DNA of 64,000 bases, from NCBI RefSeq assembly GCF_019279795.1, contig NC_056743.1, positions 929,840,694 to 929,904,693 of the forward strand, written 5' to 3'. The position numbers and the translations under genes are program-made. The stretch's first letter is position 1; each line of letters opens with the position of its first letter. The DNA is from Protopterus annectens. Its lineage: Eukaryota > Chordata > Ceratodontiformes > Protopteridae. A model generated the notes under the pieces. The model did not search any database and was not told the DNA's origin. It saw nothing but the letters and a program-made list of their open reading frames with translations. Below are positions 18,170 through 27,815 of this stretch, in pieces.

Positions 18170-19151
18170 CTATATACTCCTCAGGTACCACTGTAGCTTT
18201 CTCATATGAAGCCTTGCTTGTGGAACCAAAAGAATTCAGGATGCCATGTAACCCAGGGCCTGCAGGATTTTCCTTGCAGTCAGCTGAGTTTGCCTTGTCA
18301 GATTCTTGAAGTAATCCGATAGCTGTCTTTGTTTTTCTTCTGTGAGATAAGCCATTTGGGTGGTTGTATCTAGATCCGCACCCAGAAAGGTCATTCTTTG
18401 GGATGGAACAAGTCTTGATTTGTGCATGTTGACTGTATATCCCAGGGTCTGTAGAAGATTGATGGCATATTTTAAGTCCTTTATCAATGTTTGTTGGTTG
18501 TCCACTTGTATAAGGCAGTCGTCCAGATATGGGTATATTTGAATCCCCTGAAGTCTGCAGTGTGCTATTACTGATGCCAGCCATTTCGTAAATACTCTGG
18601 GCGCAGTAGATAAGCCAAAGGGCAATGCTGAGAATTGATAATGCTCTGACCCTGCAAGAAATCTGAGGTGTCTTCTGCAACTCTGTCTGATAGGGACATG
18701 CAGGTATGCCTCCTTGAGGTCTAGAGTCACCAGCTAAGACCCCTTACCCAGCATGGGAAGGAGTTGCTGTAGAGTCAGCATTTTTGAATTTTGGCACAAT
18801 GAAATAAGTATTCAGTGCGGACAAGTCGAGAATTGGTCTCCATTGATGCTCTTTTCTTGGAACAAGGAAAAGCCTGGAGTAAAATCCTTGGCCTTGTTCT
18901 GAAATAGGAACTTTTTCTATGGCTTTCATTTGTAGTAAGTTTGAGATTTGTTTCAAAGCCTCTGCCCTTTGATTTGGTGGCAGACCTGGCATGCCTTTTC
19001 TTTTTGGCAATGTGTGGAAATGGAACCTGTATCCGTTGTCTATTATTTGGAGTGTCCATTTGTCTCTTGTAATGTTGTGCCAATTTTTTGAGAATAAAGA
19101 AAGCTTTCCGCCCAAAGGTGCTTCTAATTGAGCCCTGGTTGGCGGAATCAA
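18170..19151 (-). pseudogene. DIRS-D reverse transcriptase, three nonsense changes and one frameshift
   Basis: Frames 18744-19151 and 18236-18730 hold the RT: EAPLGGKLSLFSKNWHNIT, FYSRLFLVPRKEHQWRPILD, TLDLKEAYLHVPIRQSCRRH (motif A), FSALPFGLSTAPRVFTKW (motif B) and IYPYLDDCLIQ (motif C intact). Compared with DIRS-C, there is one extra T in the run at 18779-18783, and TGG has become TAG at 18734-18736. A Cys codon has become TGA at 18236-18238 and another Trp codon TAG at 18170-18172. These are few lesions, so the insertion is fairly recent. Confidence 0.85.
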
Positions 19152-19246
19152 AGCAAAGTCATTGAGTTTGTCCTTGTGCTGCAGTTGTAGGTCCTGAACT
19201 GCCTGTCTGGATTAGAGGTTGCCATTGATGGCCTCTGTAGGAGCCC

Positions 19247-20950
19247 CTAGCTTGCCCTCTCTACCTCTGGCATGCCTGTTCCTGCCCCTTTGAAATCTTT
19301 CTGTGTCCGGAAAGGACCAATTCTTGGAAGGCCAATTTCTGCTGAATCTAGGCGGTTGGACTTGAAGGATTTTGCCTTTTCCTCAAATTTCTTTAGGACT
19401 TCTTGAGCAGTGGAACCAAATAACTTTTGCTTTTCCAGTGGCGCATTCAAAAGCTTAGCTTTAACATGGTCTGGCAGAGATTGTTCCTTCAGCCAAGCAT
19501 GCCTACATATGACAACACCAGTCATTGCTGACCTACATGAAGCTTCCAATGCATCATAACCACACTGTAAGAAATGGTTGCTAACCTGCTGGGAGTTATG
19601 TACCAGATCCTGAAGGGATTTACGCTCAAGGGGTTCTGTAGAAGACAGTTTCTTATGCATTTCTTCTAACAAATACTCTTGGTACTGTATCATATGAAAT
19701 TGACAATTTAATGCCCTCATAGCAAGAGTGGCAGAAGTATACACTTTTTTACCCCATCTCTCTAATGCCCTGGACTCCTTTGCAGAGGGGAGTGGGTTCT
19801 TAGTAGTAACAGCTGCAACCCATTTAGGGCCCTGTGAAATAGTTTCAGGATCAGCAGAGTGGGCCTTGTAAAGAAAATTGTGTGTGTCCGGGACCCTGTA
19901 ATACCTATCGGGTTTAACAGGAGCCGGAGGCAGAGTGTCAGGGGTCATACTAGAATCAGAATACACATCATCAATGACATTTAAAACAGGAGGAATAGCC
20001 AAAGGTCTATGCTGAGGTAAATGAAGAAAAGTTCTTAGTCTTTTCCTGGAATCAGAATATTCCTGCCCCTGCCATTTGAAATGCTCTCTCATAGTGTGCA
20101 GGGTCTCCCCAAAGGAAAGCTCTTCAGGAGGGGAGGTTGAGGGTATAGATTCCTCTGCATCCAAATCCTCGTAGGCCGAATAAGCCTCCTCCTGGTAGTC
20201 CGAGTGATCCGAGCCATCAGAGGCCTCCTCTGAGGAAAAGGGATCAGGGGGATCCACCCTGGGCCTTTTGTCTGGAGGAGGTTGGGAGCCCCTGTCCGGA
20301 TGGGGCTGAGAGCCCCTAATTAAGGAGATAAGGTCCTCTGCTAAGGTTAGAATCTGTGAACTAGAAGAGGGTCCCTGAGGAATAACCCTGGGAGGCATGG
20401 CTTTAGTGTGTTTTGCAGCTTTAGCCCTGGTGAAGGCCTTAATGGACATGGATGCAGGAGGCCTGGCTGCACCACGTGCAGGTGTAGCTTTGTCTAAAGG
20501 TATGGTGTCGGAAGATTCCAATACACCAGTTTCTGAAGGGAATTCTGTAACCGACTCAGTAGGAGCCGCCGGGGCCGAGGCTGTCGGTTGTATTGTTTCA
20601 GGGTTCGGAAGTTCCAAGGGCTCGGTATCAGCCAAAACCGAGACACTCGCGGTAGGCCTAGCCGCGGTTTCAGCCGAAACCGTGGCCCGCGTGTGTCGGT
20701 CCTTGTCTTTCCGTTTCTTAATTAAATGTGATGTCGGGGTTTCCGACGGCATTTTGTATGAAAAACTAGCCCCAAAAAACTCTTCTGCGAACTCCGACCG
20801 ACGTCTAAGAGTGCGTCGGTTGAAGGAAGCGCCGGCTGAACAGGCCGAGACGTCGTGGTCTGGGCCTAAGCAGGGAAGACAGTAAGAGTGGAAATCCTTA
20901 TGAGGTATTTGTTTCCCACAAGTTAAACAATTATTAGCTTTATCTGACAT
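19247..20950 (-). CDS. DIRS-D gag-like protein
   Basis: Intact frame of about 567 residues. The start is taken at MSDKANN (20950), which aligns with the starts in DIRS-C (MSQQIEK) and DIRS-I (MSEKVNN); an in-frame Met lies four codons upstream (20962). The N-terminus has C8-x2-C11, H21-x2-C24-x2-C27 and H32, a zinc-knuckle-like cluster. Then come an Arg-rich segment (RRTLRRRSEF), Lys/Asp-rich and Pro/Ser-rich linkers, an acidic centre (about residues 235-280), and the conserved helical C-terminal half with DRYYRVPDTHNFLYKAH, RALNCQFHMIQYQEYLL and SCRSAMTGVVICRHAWLKEQ. It is inferred to package the element RNA. Confidence 0.85.
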   Translation of the reverse strand: MSDKANNCLTCGKQIPHKDFHSYCLPCLGPDHDVSACSAGASFNRRTLRRRSEFAEEFFGASFSYKMPSETPTSHLIKKRKDKDRHTRATVSAETAARPTASVSVLADTEPLELPNPETIQPTASAPAAPTESVTEFPSETGVLESSDTIPLDKATPARGAARPPASMSIKAFTRAKAAKHTKAMPPRVIPQGPSSSSQILTLAEDLISLIRGSQPHPDRGSQPPPDKRPRVDPPDPFSSEEASDGSDHSDYQEEAYSAYEDLDAEESIPSTSPPEELSFGETLHTMREHFKWQGQEYSDSRKRLRTFLHLPQHRPLAIPPVLNVIDDVYSDSSMTPDTLPPAPVKPDRYYRVPDTHNFLYKAHSADPETISQGPKWVAAVTTKNPLPSAKESRALERWGKKVYTSATLAMRALNCQFHMIQYQEYLLEEMHKKLSSTEPLERKSLQDLVHNSQQVSNHFLQCGYDALEASCRSAMTGVVICRHAWLKEQSLPDHVKAKLLNAPLEKQKLFGSTAQEVLKKFEEKAKSFKSNRLDSAEIGLPRIGPFRTQKDFKGAGTGMPEVERAS

Positions 20951-21034
20951 CAGCTGAGGCAAGAAAGAGTCCCCAACGGGGTACTTAGCTTTTGAAGTCT
21001 TCGGATAGCGAATTTACAGGAGCTTGCCGACCGG

Positions 21035-21249
21035 CACTTGCAAACTGCTTCTGCTTCGGGCATCACGCGGCAAGAAAGACTGAGGAAGATGGCGTCGGCT
21101 GACGCTTTTATACCCCAGACGCTCTGACGTCGGGGAAGGGGCGACATCAGCCGACGCCGGACCCAAACTTTGGAATCTGGCCGACTGAAGGGCTGCCTGA
21201 GGCAGGGCAACCCATATGTGATGACTGCAGATGCATCCTTGAAGGACAT
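21035..21249 (-). repeat. DIRS-D 5' inverted terminal repeat and promoter
   Basis: Pairs with 15660-15855. On the minus strand a TATAAAA box lies at 21106-21112, about 150 bases before the gag start. A TGACGTCG half-perfect CRE-like site lies just upstream (about 21127). The likely start of transcription is some 30 bases below the TATA box. Confidence 0.85.
21106..21112 (-). promoter_or_regulatory. TATA box of DIRS-D
   Basis: TATAAAA on the minus strand inside the 5' terminal repeat, at the right distance and direction to transcribe gag. The mirror copy is at 15796-15802. Confidence 0.6.
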
Positions 21250-21253
21250 CAAG

Positions 21254-21440
21254 AAGTTATTTACTCACCATAACATTCAATGTATGTAGTCCATCTCGCC
21301 TCACATTCTTACCGGTGGGTTCAGAGCCGAATATTGGCTCCAACTTGGCAGATTTTACTAGGTCGAAGTCTCTCATTGGCTGGGCCAAGTGGGTATCCCA
21401 TGGTGCACTGCTCCACATCCCCAGATCTAGTTTGCTGCGA
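21254..21440 (-). repeat. DIRS-B 3' inverted terminal repeat
   Basis: Reverse complement of about 32763-32930 plus a roughly 25-base outer extension (AAGTTATTTACTCACCATAAC). It includes a CCAAT-like motif (ATTGGCTGGGCC near 21375) and the near-palindrome AGCCGAATATTGGCTCC near 21328. Confidence 0.85.
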
Positions 21441-21555
21441 AATTCATTTGTACTCCATACACACAACACATCCATATAAAAAATAAACTAATCAAAGGGA
21501 CTCTGTAGATGACAACCTAACCTCCAAATCCTCCACGAAGGGGGAAGGTGGGAGG

Positions 21556-21660
21556 GTAAGTAAGAATGTGAGGTGAGATGGACTACATACATCGAACGTT
21601 ATGGTGAGTACATAACTTCCTGATGTTATGTAGTCCTATCTCGCCTACATTCTTACCAGT
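21556..21660. repeat. DIRS-B internal complementary region
   Basis: The left half (to about 21617, ATGGTGAGTACATAACTT) is the reverse complement of the 21254 end. The right half (TGATGTTATGTAGTCC on) is the reverse complement of the end near 32930. It joins both element ends in inverse order, like DIRS-D. The sequence between 21441 and 21555 shows no gene. Confidence 0.82.
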
Positions 21661-21699
21661 TTGACAGCGTCCTTAGCATCTACATCCTGGGTGGCTCAT

Positions 21700-22830
21700 G
21701 GGAAAATACTCCTGAGAACTGTGGAGCCAAAGGAAGACCTGCCCCTGGAGACCACATCCAATTTGTAATAAGAAACAAAAGTGTGAGGAGAAGCCCAAGT
21801 AGCTGCAGCACATATATCATCCATTGACAATCTAGCTTGATAGGCTGTAGATGTAGAAACAGCCCGAGTAGAATGTGCCTTGACTGGAAATGGCAGATTT
21901 TTACCTCCTGCCTGATAGATGAAAGAGATACAACTGGCTATTCATCTAGACAGCGTGACCTTGGATACCGGAGAACCCATTTGGTTTTCCGAAAAGGAGA
22001 CAGAGTTGGTCAGATTTCCGGATATCTTTTGTCTGGTGTAGATAGAAGCGTAACTGTCTATGTACATCCAATTGGTGAAATCTAAATTCTGCCTTGTTGG
22101 AAAAGTGGGGGAAGAAAACAGGCAACTCAATGGACTGATTCATGTTAGACACAGAAGCCACTTTTAGAAGGAACGAGTGGTTTGGTCTAAGAGAGACCCT
22201 ATCTTTATGGAAGATTACATATGGGGGTTTGATGGAGAGGGCTTGAATTTCCGAAACCCGCCTCGGTGAAGTGACTGCTGTTAAGAATGCTGTTTTCCAT
22301 GTCAAGAATTTTAATTCACAGGTAGCTGCAGGCTCAAATGGTGGTAAAGTAGGGGCTTGTAGAACAAAATTGAGATCACAGGGCATGATAGGTTCGGACA
22401 CTGGGGGAAGAAGCAAAAGAGTACCTTTAAGGAATGCTTTGCATAGTCTGTGAGCCATGAGACTAGGTTCATTCGCTAAGTGGAAATTAAATATTGCCGC
22501 CAGCTGAAATCTGATGGTGGCTGATGCGGACCCCTGATAGAAAAGCATAAACAAGAACTCCAGAACTGAATCTATTGGAGCTGTGCAAGGATCAATGCCT
22601 CTAGTATGTGCCCAGATAGAGAACCTTTTCCATTTACTAGAATAAATCTTTCTATTGGCTGGTTTATGAGAGGACGATAATATATGGACCACTTCTGGTG
22701 AAAAATTATGATGACTGACTAACGATGGAAGTGGAGTAGCCAGGCTGTCAACCGGTGGGTCATCAGAGAGGGGTGGATCTGTCCCGACATGTGTGTCAGT
22801 AAATCTGGTTGAGGGTCCAGAATCCAAGGA
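21700..22830 (-). pseudogene. DIRS-B tyrosine recombinase, frameshifted near the C-terminus
   Basis: The 293-residue frame 21946-22827 carries the N-terminal core (SSKWKRFSIWAHTRGID) and the first catalytic Arg in TSPRRVSEIQAL, followed by VIFHKDRVSLRPNHSFL. It loses frame near 21950. The rest, in another frame, still encodes the HSTRA box (about 21863-21875) and the Tyr-containing block FVSYYKL (about 21765-21790). All catalytic residues are therefore visible but not in one frame. Confidence 0.82.
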
Positions 22831-23450
22831 GTGTCCTCAATGTATGGTTGAAGAAAGGGGAACCAGACTTGATGAGGCCAGTGTGGAGCAATCAGAATCA
22901 TTCTGCTTCCCAAGGATTGCGCTTTCTGAATCACCCTTGACAGCAGGGGAAACGGAGGGAAAGCATAAAGCAGACCAGAGGGCCAATCGTGAACCAGAGC
23001 GTCCCTGGTTGATTCCCCCTGTGGGGGGGGTCAGCGTGAAGTAGTTGCTGCATTTCGCATTGAGAGGGCTGGCAAAAAGGTTGCAGCAAGGCTGACCCCA
23101 TCTGCTGAAGATTCACTCTGCAACCAGGCGATTCAGGGACCACTTGTAAGGCATCAGAATAGCTCTGCTTAGCCTGTCCGCTATTACGTTGGACTTCCCA
23201 GGAATGTGCGTTGCCACCAGAAACCATTGGGAAGCTATTGCCCAATGCCACACTCACATAGCCTCTCTGCACAGAGGGTAAGACCGGGTTTCCCCCTTGC
23301 TTGAGATACCACACTACTGACATGTTGTCTGAGTGTACCGCAATCGTCCCTAGAGGAAGAACCTTCTGAAGTGCCTGCAACGCAAGAAGCACTGCTCTCA
23401 TCTCCAGGACTTTATATGCAAATGTATCTCGTGTTCCTGCCACGTGCCTT
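22719..23450 (-). pseudogene. DIRS-B RNase H and methyltransferase-like region
   Basis: RNase H remains are seen in 22931-23443: KVLEMRAVLLALQALQ and AVHSDNMSVVWYLKQGG, one residue shorter than the usual WYINKQGG. The methyltransferase-like part follows in a shifted frame and ends in 22719-22934 with SRMILIAPHWPHQVWFPFLQ. Frameshifts lie near 23250 and 22935. Its function in the family is unknown. Confidence 0.75.
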
Positions 23451-24266
23451 GGACTGTCCTGCCAAGATAATGACCCCCCCCCACTCCATCTAGGAAATGT
23501 CCGTGGTCACCGTGGCAATAGGGACGGGTGGAACAAAGGGCTTTCCCCCTTTCAAATTGTTGGTGCACAGCCACCAACGGAGGTCCTGCTTGCACCTGTC
23601 TGTCAGTAGGATGGGATGAGATAGTGGGAGTCTTTGGAGAGACCACTGAACAAAGAGGAGCCATTGAAGAAGTCTCATGCGTAATCTCGCTAGAGGGACC
23701 AACATGACAGTTGCTGCCATGGTCCCTAGGAGGTGGAGAACCAGTCTTGCCTTCGCTTGTCTCAGGGGCATCAGCATGTGTATTTGTTGTTGTAATACTG
23801 TGATCCTTTCTTGTGGTAAGAATGCTCACATTCGAATGGTGTCTAATTCTGCTCCTATAAAGGTGACACGCTGTGAGGGCAATAAGGCAGATTTTTCCCA
23901 ATTTATTGTTATGCCCAGCTGGTGACATAGATTGATGGTAGCGTCCCTGGTTTGAACTAGTTGATGCCTGGTGGGGGCGGTAAGGAGCCAGTCGTCCAGG
24001 TACGGAAACACCTGGAATCCTTGACGTCTCAAGTGAGCCGTCACCACCACCACCACTATACATTTGGTGAACACCCCGGGGGCTGTGGTGAGACCAAAGG
24101 GCAGGGCTCAAAACTGGAAGTGACTGGCTCCCAGCCGGAAGTGTAGGTGACTCCTGGATGCTCTGTCCATTTTGACATGGTGGTAAGCATCCTTGAGGTC
24201 GATGGAGCACATCCATACCTCCTCTCCCAACAATGGGAGAATCGATTGTAGTGTGACCATACGGAA
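23451..24266 (-). pseudogene. DIRS-B reverse transcriptase, part after the DIRS-C insertion
   Basis: Frame 23826-24074 has VFPYLDDWLLTAPTRHQLVQ (motif C intact) and WEKSALLPSQRVTFIGAELD. Frames 23398-24315 and 23490-23777 hold the thumb and connection (LARLRMRLLQWLLFVQWSL). Motifs A and B lie just right of 24074, in shifted frames. The RT is cut at 24266/24267 and continues at 29823. Confidence 0.82.
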
Positions 24267-24490
24267 AGTACAGTTTTGTACCTACCATAAATGTAGATGT
24301 CTGATAGATATGCAACTGCAGTCATAACATATGGGTTGTCCTGCCTCAGGCAGCCCTCGGTCGGCCGGATTCCAAAGTCTGGGTCCGGCGTCGGCTGGTG
24401 TCGCCTCCTCTCCGACGTCAGAATGGCTGGAGTATAAAGGCATCGGCCGACGCCATCTTCTTCAGTGTTTCTTGCCCAGATGCCAGGTGC
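24267..24490 (-). repeat. DIRS-C 3' inverted terminal repeat
   Basis: Reverse complement of about 29630-29822 with a 31-base outer extension. A TATAAAG box at 24433-24439 points into the element on the plus strand, preceded by CGACGTCA at 24413-24420. Confidence 0.88.
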
Positions 24491-24644
24491 CCTCCTAGGA
24501 AGGCTAAATTTGGTGAATGGATAAAGAATTCCAGACATGCACAACAGTAATAAACAAATACACCATAGAGATACCCCCAGCTAAAAGGAGTAGGGGTAGT
24601 GGACCCATAAAGAAGGATGCAGAGGGGTAGGAGGGTGGGAGAAT

Positions 24645-24765
24645 CCGACTGCAGTTGCATATCTATCGGACATCTACATTTATGGTAGGTACAAAACTGT
24701 ACTATGTCCTTCAAGAATGCAACTGCAGTCATAACATATGGGTTGAATACCATAGCCAAGCTGGG
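24645..24765. repeat. DIRS-C internal complementary region
   Basis: 24650-24703 reverse-complements the 24267 end; 24704-24760 reverse-complements the 29822 end. It is the clearest example in the window, because both halves match without gaps and give exact element ends. The 24491-24644 spacer has no gene. Confidence 0.9.
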
Positions 24766-24774
24766 GCGTTGGAA

Positions 24775-25750
24775 CTAAGAAAGTGATGGTGTAGCTAAAA
24801 TGCCCTGCAGGACTGCCGAAGCAAAGCCTGCTCGGGATCTGGAGTATAAAGGTAGGTTGTAGTGTTTGGTAAATGTATGCACGGAGCTCCATGTAGCAGC
24901 CTCTAGAATGTCCTTTGTAGCCACTCCTCTTAGGAAAGCTGTAGATGTGGCTATAGCTCTGGTGGAGTGTGGCCTGATATTGGCTGGCACACCTTTTCCA
25001 TGGAAGGAATAGCAGAATCTGATGCAGTGTCCAATCCATTTGGAAATTGTTTGTTTGGAGATTGCTTTTCCTTGTATTCCAGCAGCATAGGCTACAAACA
25101 GTTGGTCAGACTTTCTGGTGGCCTTAGTTCTGTCCAGGTAGTAGCGTAGTTGCCTGTGTATGTCCAAAGTATGCAGCAGTGCTTCCCCCCTGTTTTGAGG
25201 GTTGGGAAAGAAAGTAGGCAGGTGAATGGCTTGATTCAGAGACACCCTTGAAATTACTTTTGCCATGAATGAAGGATTGGTTCTTAGACTCTGTCCTGAT
25301 GAAAAATGAGAAAAGGAGGTACTGCCATAAGTGCCTGTATCTCCGAGACTCTTCTTACTGATGTGATTGCCAGTAGGAAAACCGTTTTCCATGAGAGAAA
25401 TTGCATTTCTGAAGTTGCTGCTGGTTCAAAGGGAGGAAGAGTTCATTTTTCCAAGACGAAGTTGAGGTCCCATGCAGGTACTGGTGGTTTCCTGGGAGGT
25501 TTGATATTCTTTATCCCCCTTAGGAACTGTCTTAGCAAAGGATGTGAAAACACCGGTGGATCACAGTTGTATTTCGCTGAGATTGCTGAGGCATGAATCT
25601 TTATGGAAGAATATGAGAGACCAGTATGAAAATTTCTGCCAAGTATTCCAATATCTGAGGTATACTCAATACTGTTGTATCCTGACCCCTGCTAGCATTC
25701 CAGATGCTGAATCTCTTCCACTTGGCTGAATAGGTTTTTCTGGTGGAAGG
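24775..25750 (-). pseudogene. DIRS-C tyrosine recombinase, frameshifted
   Basis: Frame 24775-25392 contains SLRTNPSFMAKVISRVSLNQ, then HSTRAIATSTAFLRGV (His and Arg), and HTFTKHYNLPLYS with the Tyr. The first Arg box (SVRRVSEIQAL type) lies near 25340 in another frame. The N-terminal arm (EARRPSTRKTYSAKWKRFS) is fused in frame at the end of the long RT frame (25601-27772). At least two indels break it. Confidence 0.82.
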
Positions 25751-27772
25751 TCTGCGTGCTTCCAGTAAGATCTCTTGAACCTTTTTGGAAAGAGAGATAT
25801 CGGAAGGAGTTATGGTAACCTCCAGGCTGTCAGATGCAATGTTTTCAGGTTTTGATGAACCGTCCTGTAATTGTGTTGTGTTAGAAGCAGAGGCCATAGG
25901 GGCAGAGGTCACGGTTTGGTCCGATATGCTCAACAACAATGGATACCAGTGCTGCCTTGGCCAGTCTGGAGCAATCAAAATGCCTGTTGGTTGTTCTGCT
26001 TTGATCTTCAGTATCACCTTGGTCAGCAGTGGTAGAGGAGGGAATGCATAAATTGTTAGGGACTTCCAGCTGAAGGAAACAGCATCCGTTTTCCAGGCTA
26101 GAGGATGGTGGGTCCTTGTACAGAACCTTTCTAGGTGATGGTTCATGTGAGAAGCAAAGAGATCTATGTCCGGTCTTCCCCATGTCCTTGTTATTTGTGA
26201 GAAAATGTGAGGATGCAGCATCCATTCGTGTGGATCCAAGAAATTTCTGCTCAGCTTGTCCGCCAGTACATTGTCCTTGCCTGGCACAAACTGGGATTGC
26301 AAATGTATCTTCAGACTTAGGGATTTTTCCCAGAGGATCATTGTTAGTCTGCAGAGGGGATAAGAATGAGTGCCTCCCTGCTTGTTTATATACCACATAA
26401 CCGTGGTGTTGTCTGTCCTTATTAGCAAATGTCCTTGTTGAAGTGATTTTTCGAAAGTCTCGATTGCATGTATCACTGCCAACATCTCTTTTTGGTTTAT
26501 GTGCAGATGCCTTTCCTTCGGTGTCCATCGACCTTGAATGCATCTGCCCTCCATGTGCGCCCCCCATCCATGGTCTGAGGCTTCTGTTGTAATCATTTGA
26601 CCTGCTTGAGGTTTGTTGAAAGACATGCCCTTGTTTAACTGACTTGCTTGAGCCCACCACAAAAATTCTCTTTGCAGACATGGAATGAGTGGGATTACGT
26701 CCTCTAGGCTTTGGCTGTGTTGGGACCATAAGCTTTTTAAGTACCATTGCAGCTTTCTCATATGAAGTCTTGCCAAAGGTATCAGAAGAATGCAAGATGC
26801 CATGAACCCCAGGGCCTGCAGGATTTTCCTTGCAGTCAGCTGGGAGAACTTTGCTACGCCTTTGAAGTACTCTGGTAACTGCTGTTGTTTTTCCTCTGTG
26901 AGATAAGCCATCTGTGCTTTTGTGTCCAGTTTGGCTCCTAGGAAAATAATCTGTTGGGATGGCAGTAGTCTTGATTTCTGAATGTTGACTGTGTATCCCA
27001 AGGCCTGTAGTAATTGAATGACATAGTCCAAGTTTGCTATCAAGGTTTGCTTGTTGTCTGCTTGTATGAGGCAGTCGTCCAGGTAGGGGTATATTTGAAT
27101 CCCCTGGAGTCTGCAGTGTGCCACTACTGATGCCAGGCATTTCGTGAACACTCTGGGAGCAGTAGATAAGCCAAACGGCAATGCTGAGAATTGATAATGC
27201 TCTGTCCCTGCAAGAAATCTGAGGTATCTTCTGCAGCTTTGTCTGATTGGGACATGCAGGTATGCCTCCTTGACGTCCAGAGTGACCAGCCAAGACCCCT
27301 TGCCCAGCATGGGAAGAAGTTGCTGCAACGTCAGCATTTTGAACTTTGTTTGAACTTTGGCACAATGAGATAAGTATTTAGAGTAGACAAGTCCAGTATA
27401 GGTCTCCATTTGTTTTCCTTTCTTGGAACAAGGAACAGTCTTGAATAAAATCCCTGGCCTTGTTCCTGTGGAGGAACCTTTTCTATTGCATTTATGTTTA
27501 ACAGTTTTGAAACTTGAATGAGTGCCTCTGCCCGCCCTTTGATGAAGTGGCAGGTTTGGCATGCCTTGTCTTATTGGTAAAGTATGGAAGTGGAATCTGT
27601 AACCTTTGTCTATTAAATCCAGAATCCAGTTGTCCTTGGTTAAGATATGCCAGTTTTTTGAGAATAAGGATAATTTTCCGCCCAAAGGTGCTTCTCTTTG
27701 AGCCTTTGTAGGCGGTATGAAAGTCAAGTCATTGTGGTTGTCCTTGTGGTGCAGCTGGGCTGCCTGCGCCAC
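25601..27772 (-). CDS. DIRS-C RT, RNase H and methyltransferase-like polyprotein
   Basis: This open frame of 723 residues is the longest in the window. RT: TLDVKEAYLHVPIRQSCRRY (motif A), FSALPFGLSTAPRVFTKCL (motif B), IYPYLDDCLIQ (Y230, D232, D233). RNase H: MITTEASDHGWGAHMEG, where the first catalytic Asp is Glu, then HINQKEMLAVIHAIE and RTDNTTVMWYINKQGG. Methyltransferase-like: WGRPDIDLFAS, KTDAVSFSW, YAFPPLPL and ILIAPDWPRQHWYPLL. It then runs into the recombinase arm. Residues about 80-125 are out of register with the family, a pair of compensating frameshifts (about 27365-27540), so the protein is unlikely to be active. Confidence 0.85.
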   Translation of the reverse strand: MAQAAQLHHKDNHNDLTFIPPTKAQREAPLGGKLSLFSKNWHILTKDNWILDLIDKGYRFHFHTLPIRQGMPNLPLHQRAGRGTHSSFKTVKHKCNRKGSSTGTRPGILFKTVPCSKKGKQMETYTGLVYSKYLSHCAKVQTKFKMLTLQQLLPMLGKGSWLVTLDVKEAYLHVPIRQSCRRYLRFLAGTEHYQFSALPFGLSTAPRVFTKCLASVVAHCRLQGIQIYPYLDDCLIQADNKQTLIANLDYVIQLLQALGYTVNIQKSRLLPSQQIIFLGAKLDTKAQMAYLTEEKQQQLPEYFKGVAKFSQLTARKILQALGFMASCILLIPLARLHMRKLQWYLKSLWSQHSQSLEDVIPLIPCLQREFLWWAQASQLNKGMSFNKPQAGQMITTEASDHGWGAHMEGRCIQGRWTPKERHLHINQKEMLAVIHAIETFEKSLQQGHLLIRTDNTTVMWYINKQGGTHSYPLCRLTMILWEKSLSLKIHLQSQFVPGKDNVLADKLSRNFLDPHEWMLHPHIFSQITRTWGRPDIDLFASHMNHHLERFCTRTHHPLAWKTDAVSFSWKSLTIYAFPPLPLLTKVILKIKAEQPTGILIAPDWPRQHWYPLLLSISDQTVTSAPMASASNTTQLQDGSSKPENIASDSLEVTITPSDISLSKKVQEILLEARRPSTRKTYSAKWKRFSIWNASRGQDTTVLSIPQILEYLAEIFILVSHILP

Positions 27773-27815
27773 TTCTTTGATTTAGTGGTTGCCATTGGCG
27801 GCCCCTGTAGGAGCC

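Larger units (their letters stand above)
15629..21249 (-). mobile_element. DIRS-D, nearly complete group 2 DIRS-like retrotransposon
   Basis: This 5621-base element has both inverted terminal repeats, the internal complementary region, an intact gag frame, an RT-RNase H region with a few lesions, and an intact recombinase frame. The ends are read from the internal complementary region, where the reverse of the left end (ending GTACC; ACTGTACC at about 16132-16139) is joined to the reverse of the right end (ATGTCCTTC). No target duplication is visible, as expected for YR integration. It sits inside DIRS-E, four bases from the end of DIRS-B. It is the reference copy for group 2 in this window. 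Confidence 0.92.

Noticed and set aside
20397-20885. Plus-strand frame of 162 residues, Ala/Val-rich
   Set aside because: Antisense shadow of the intact DIRS-D gag linker, with no independent support.
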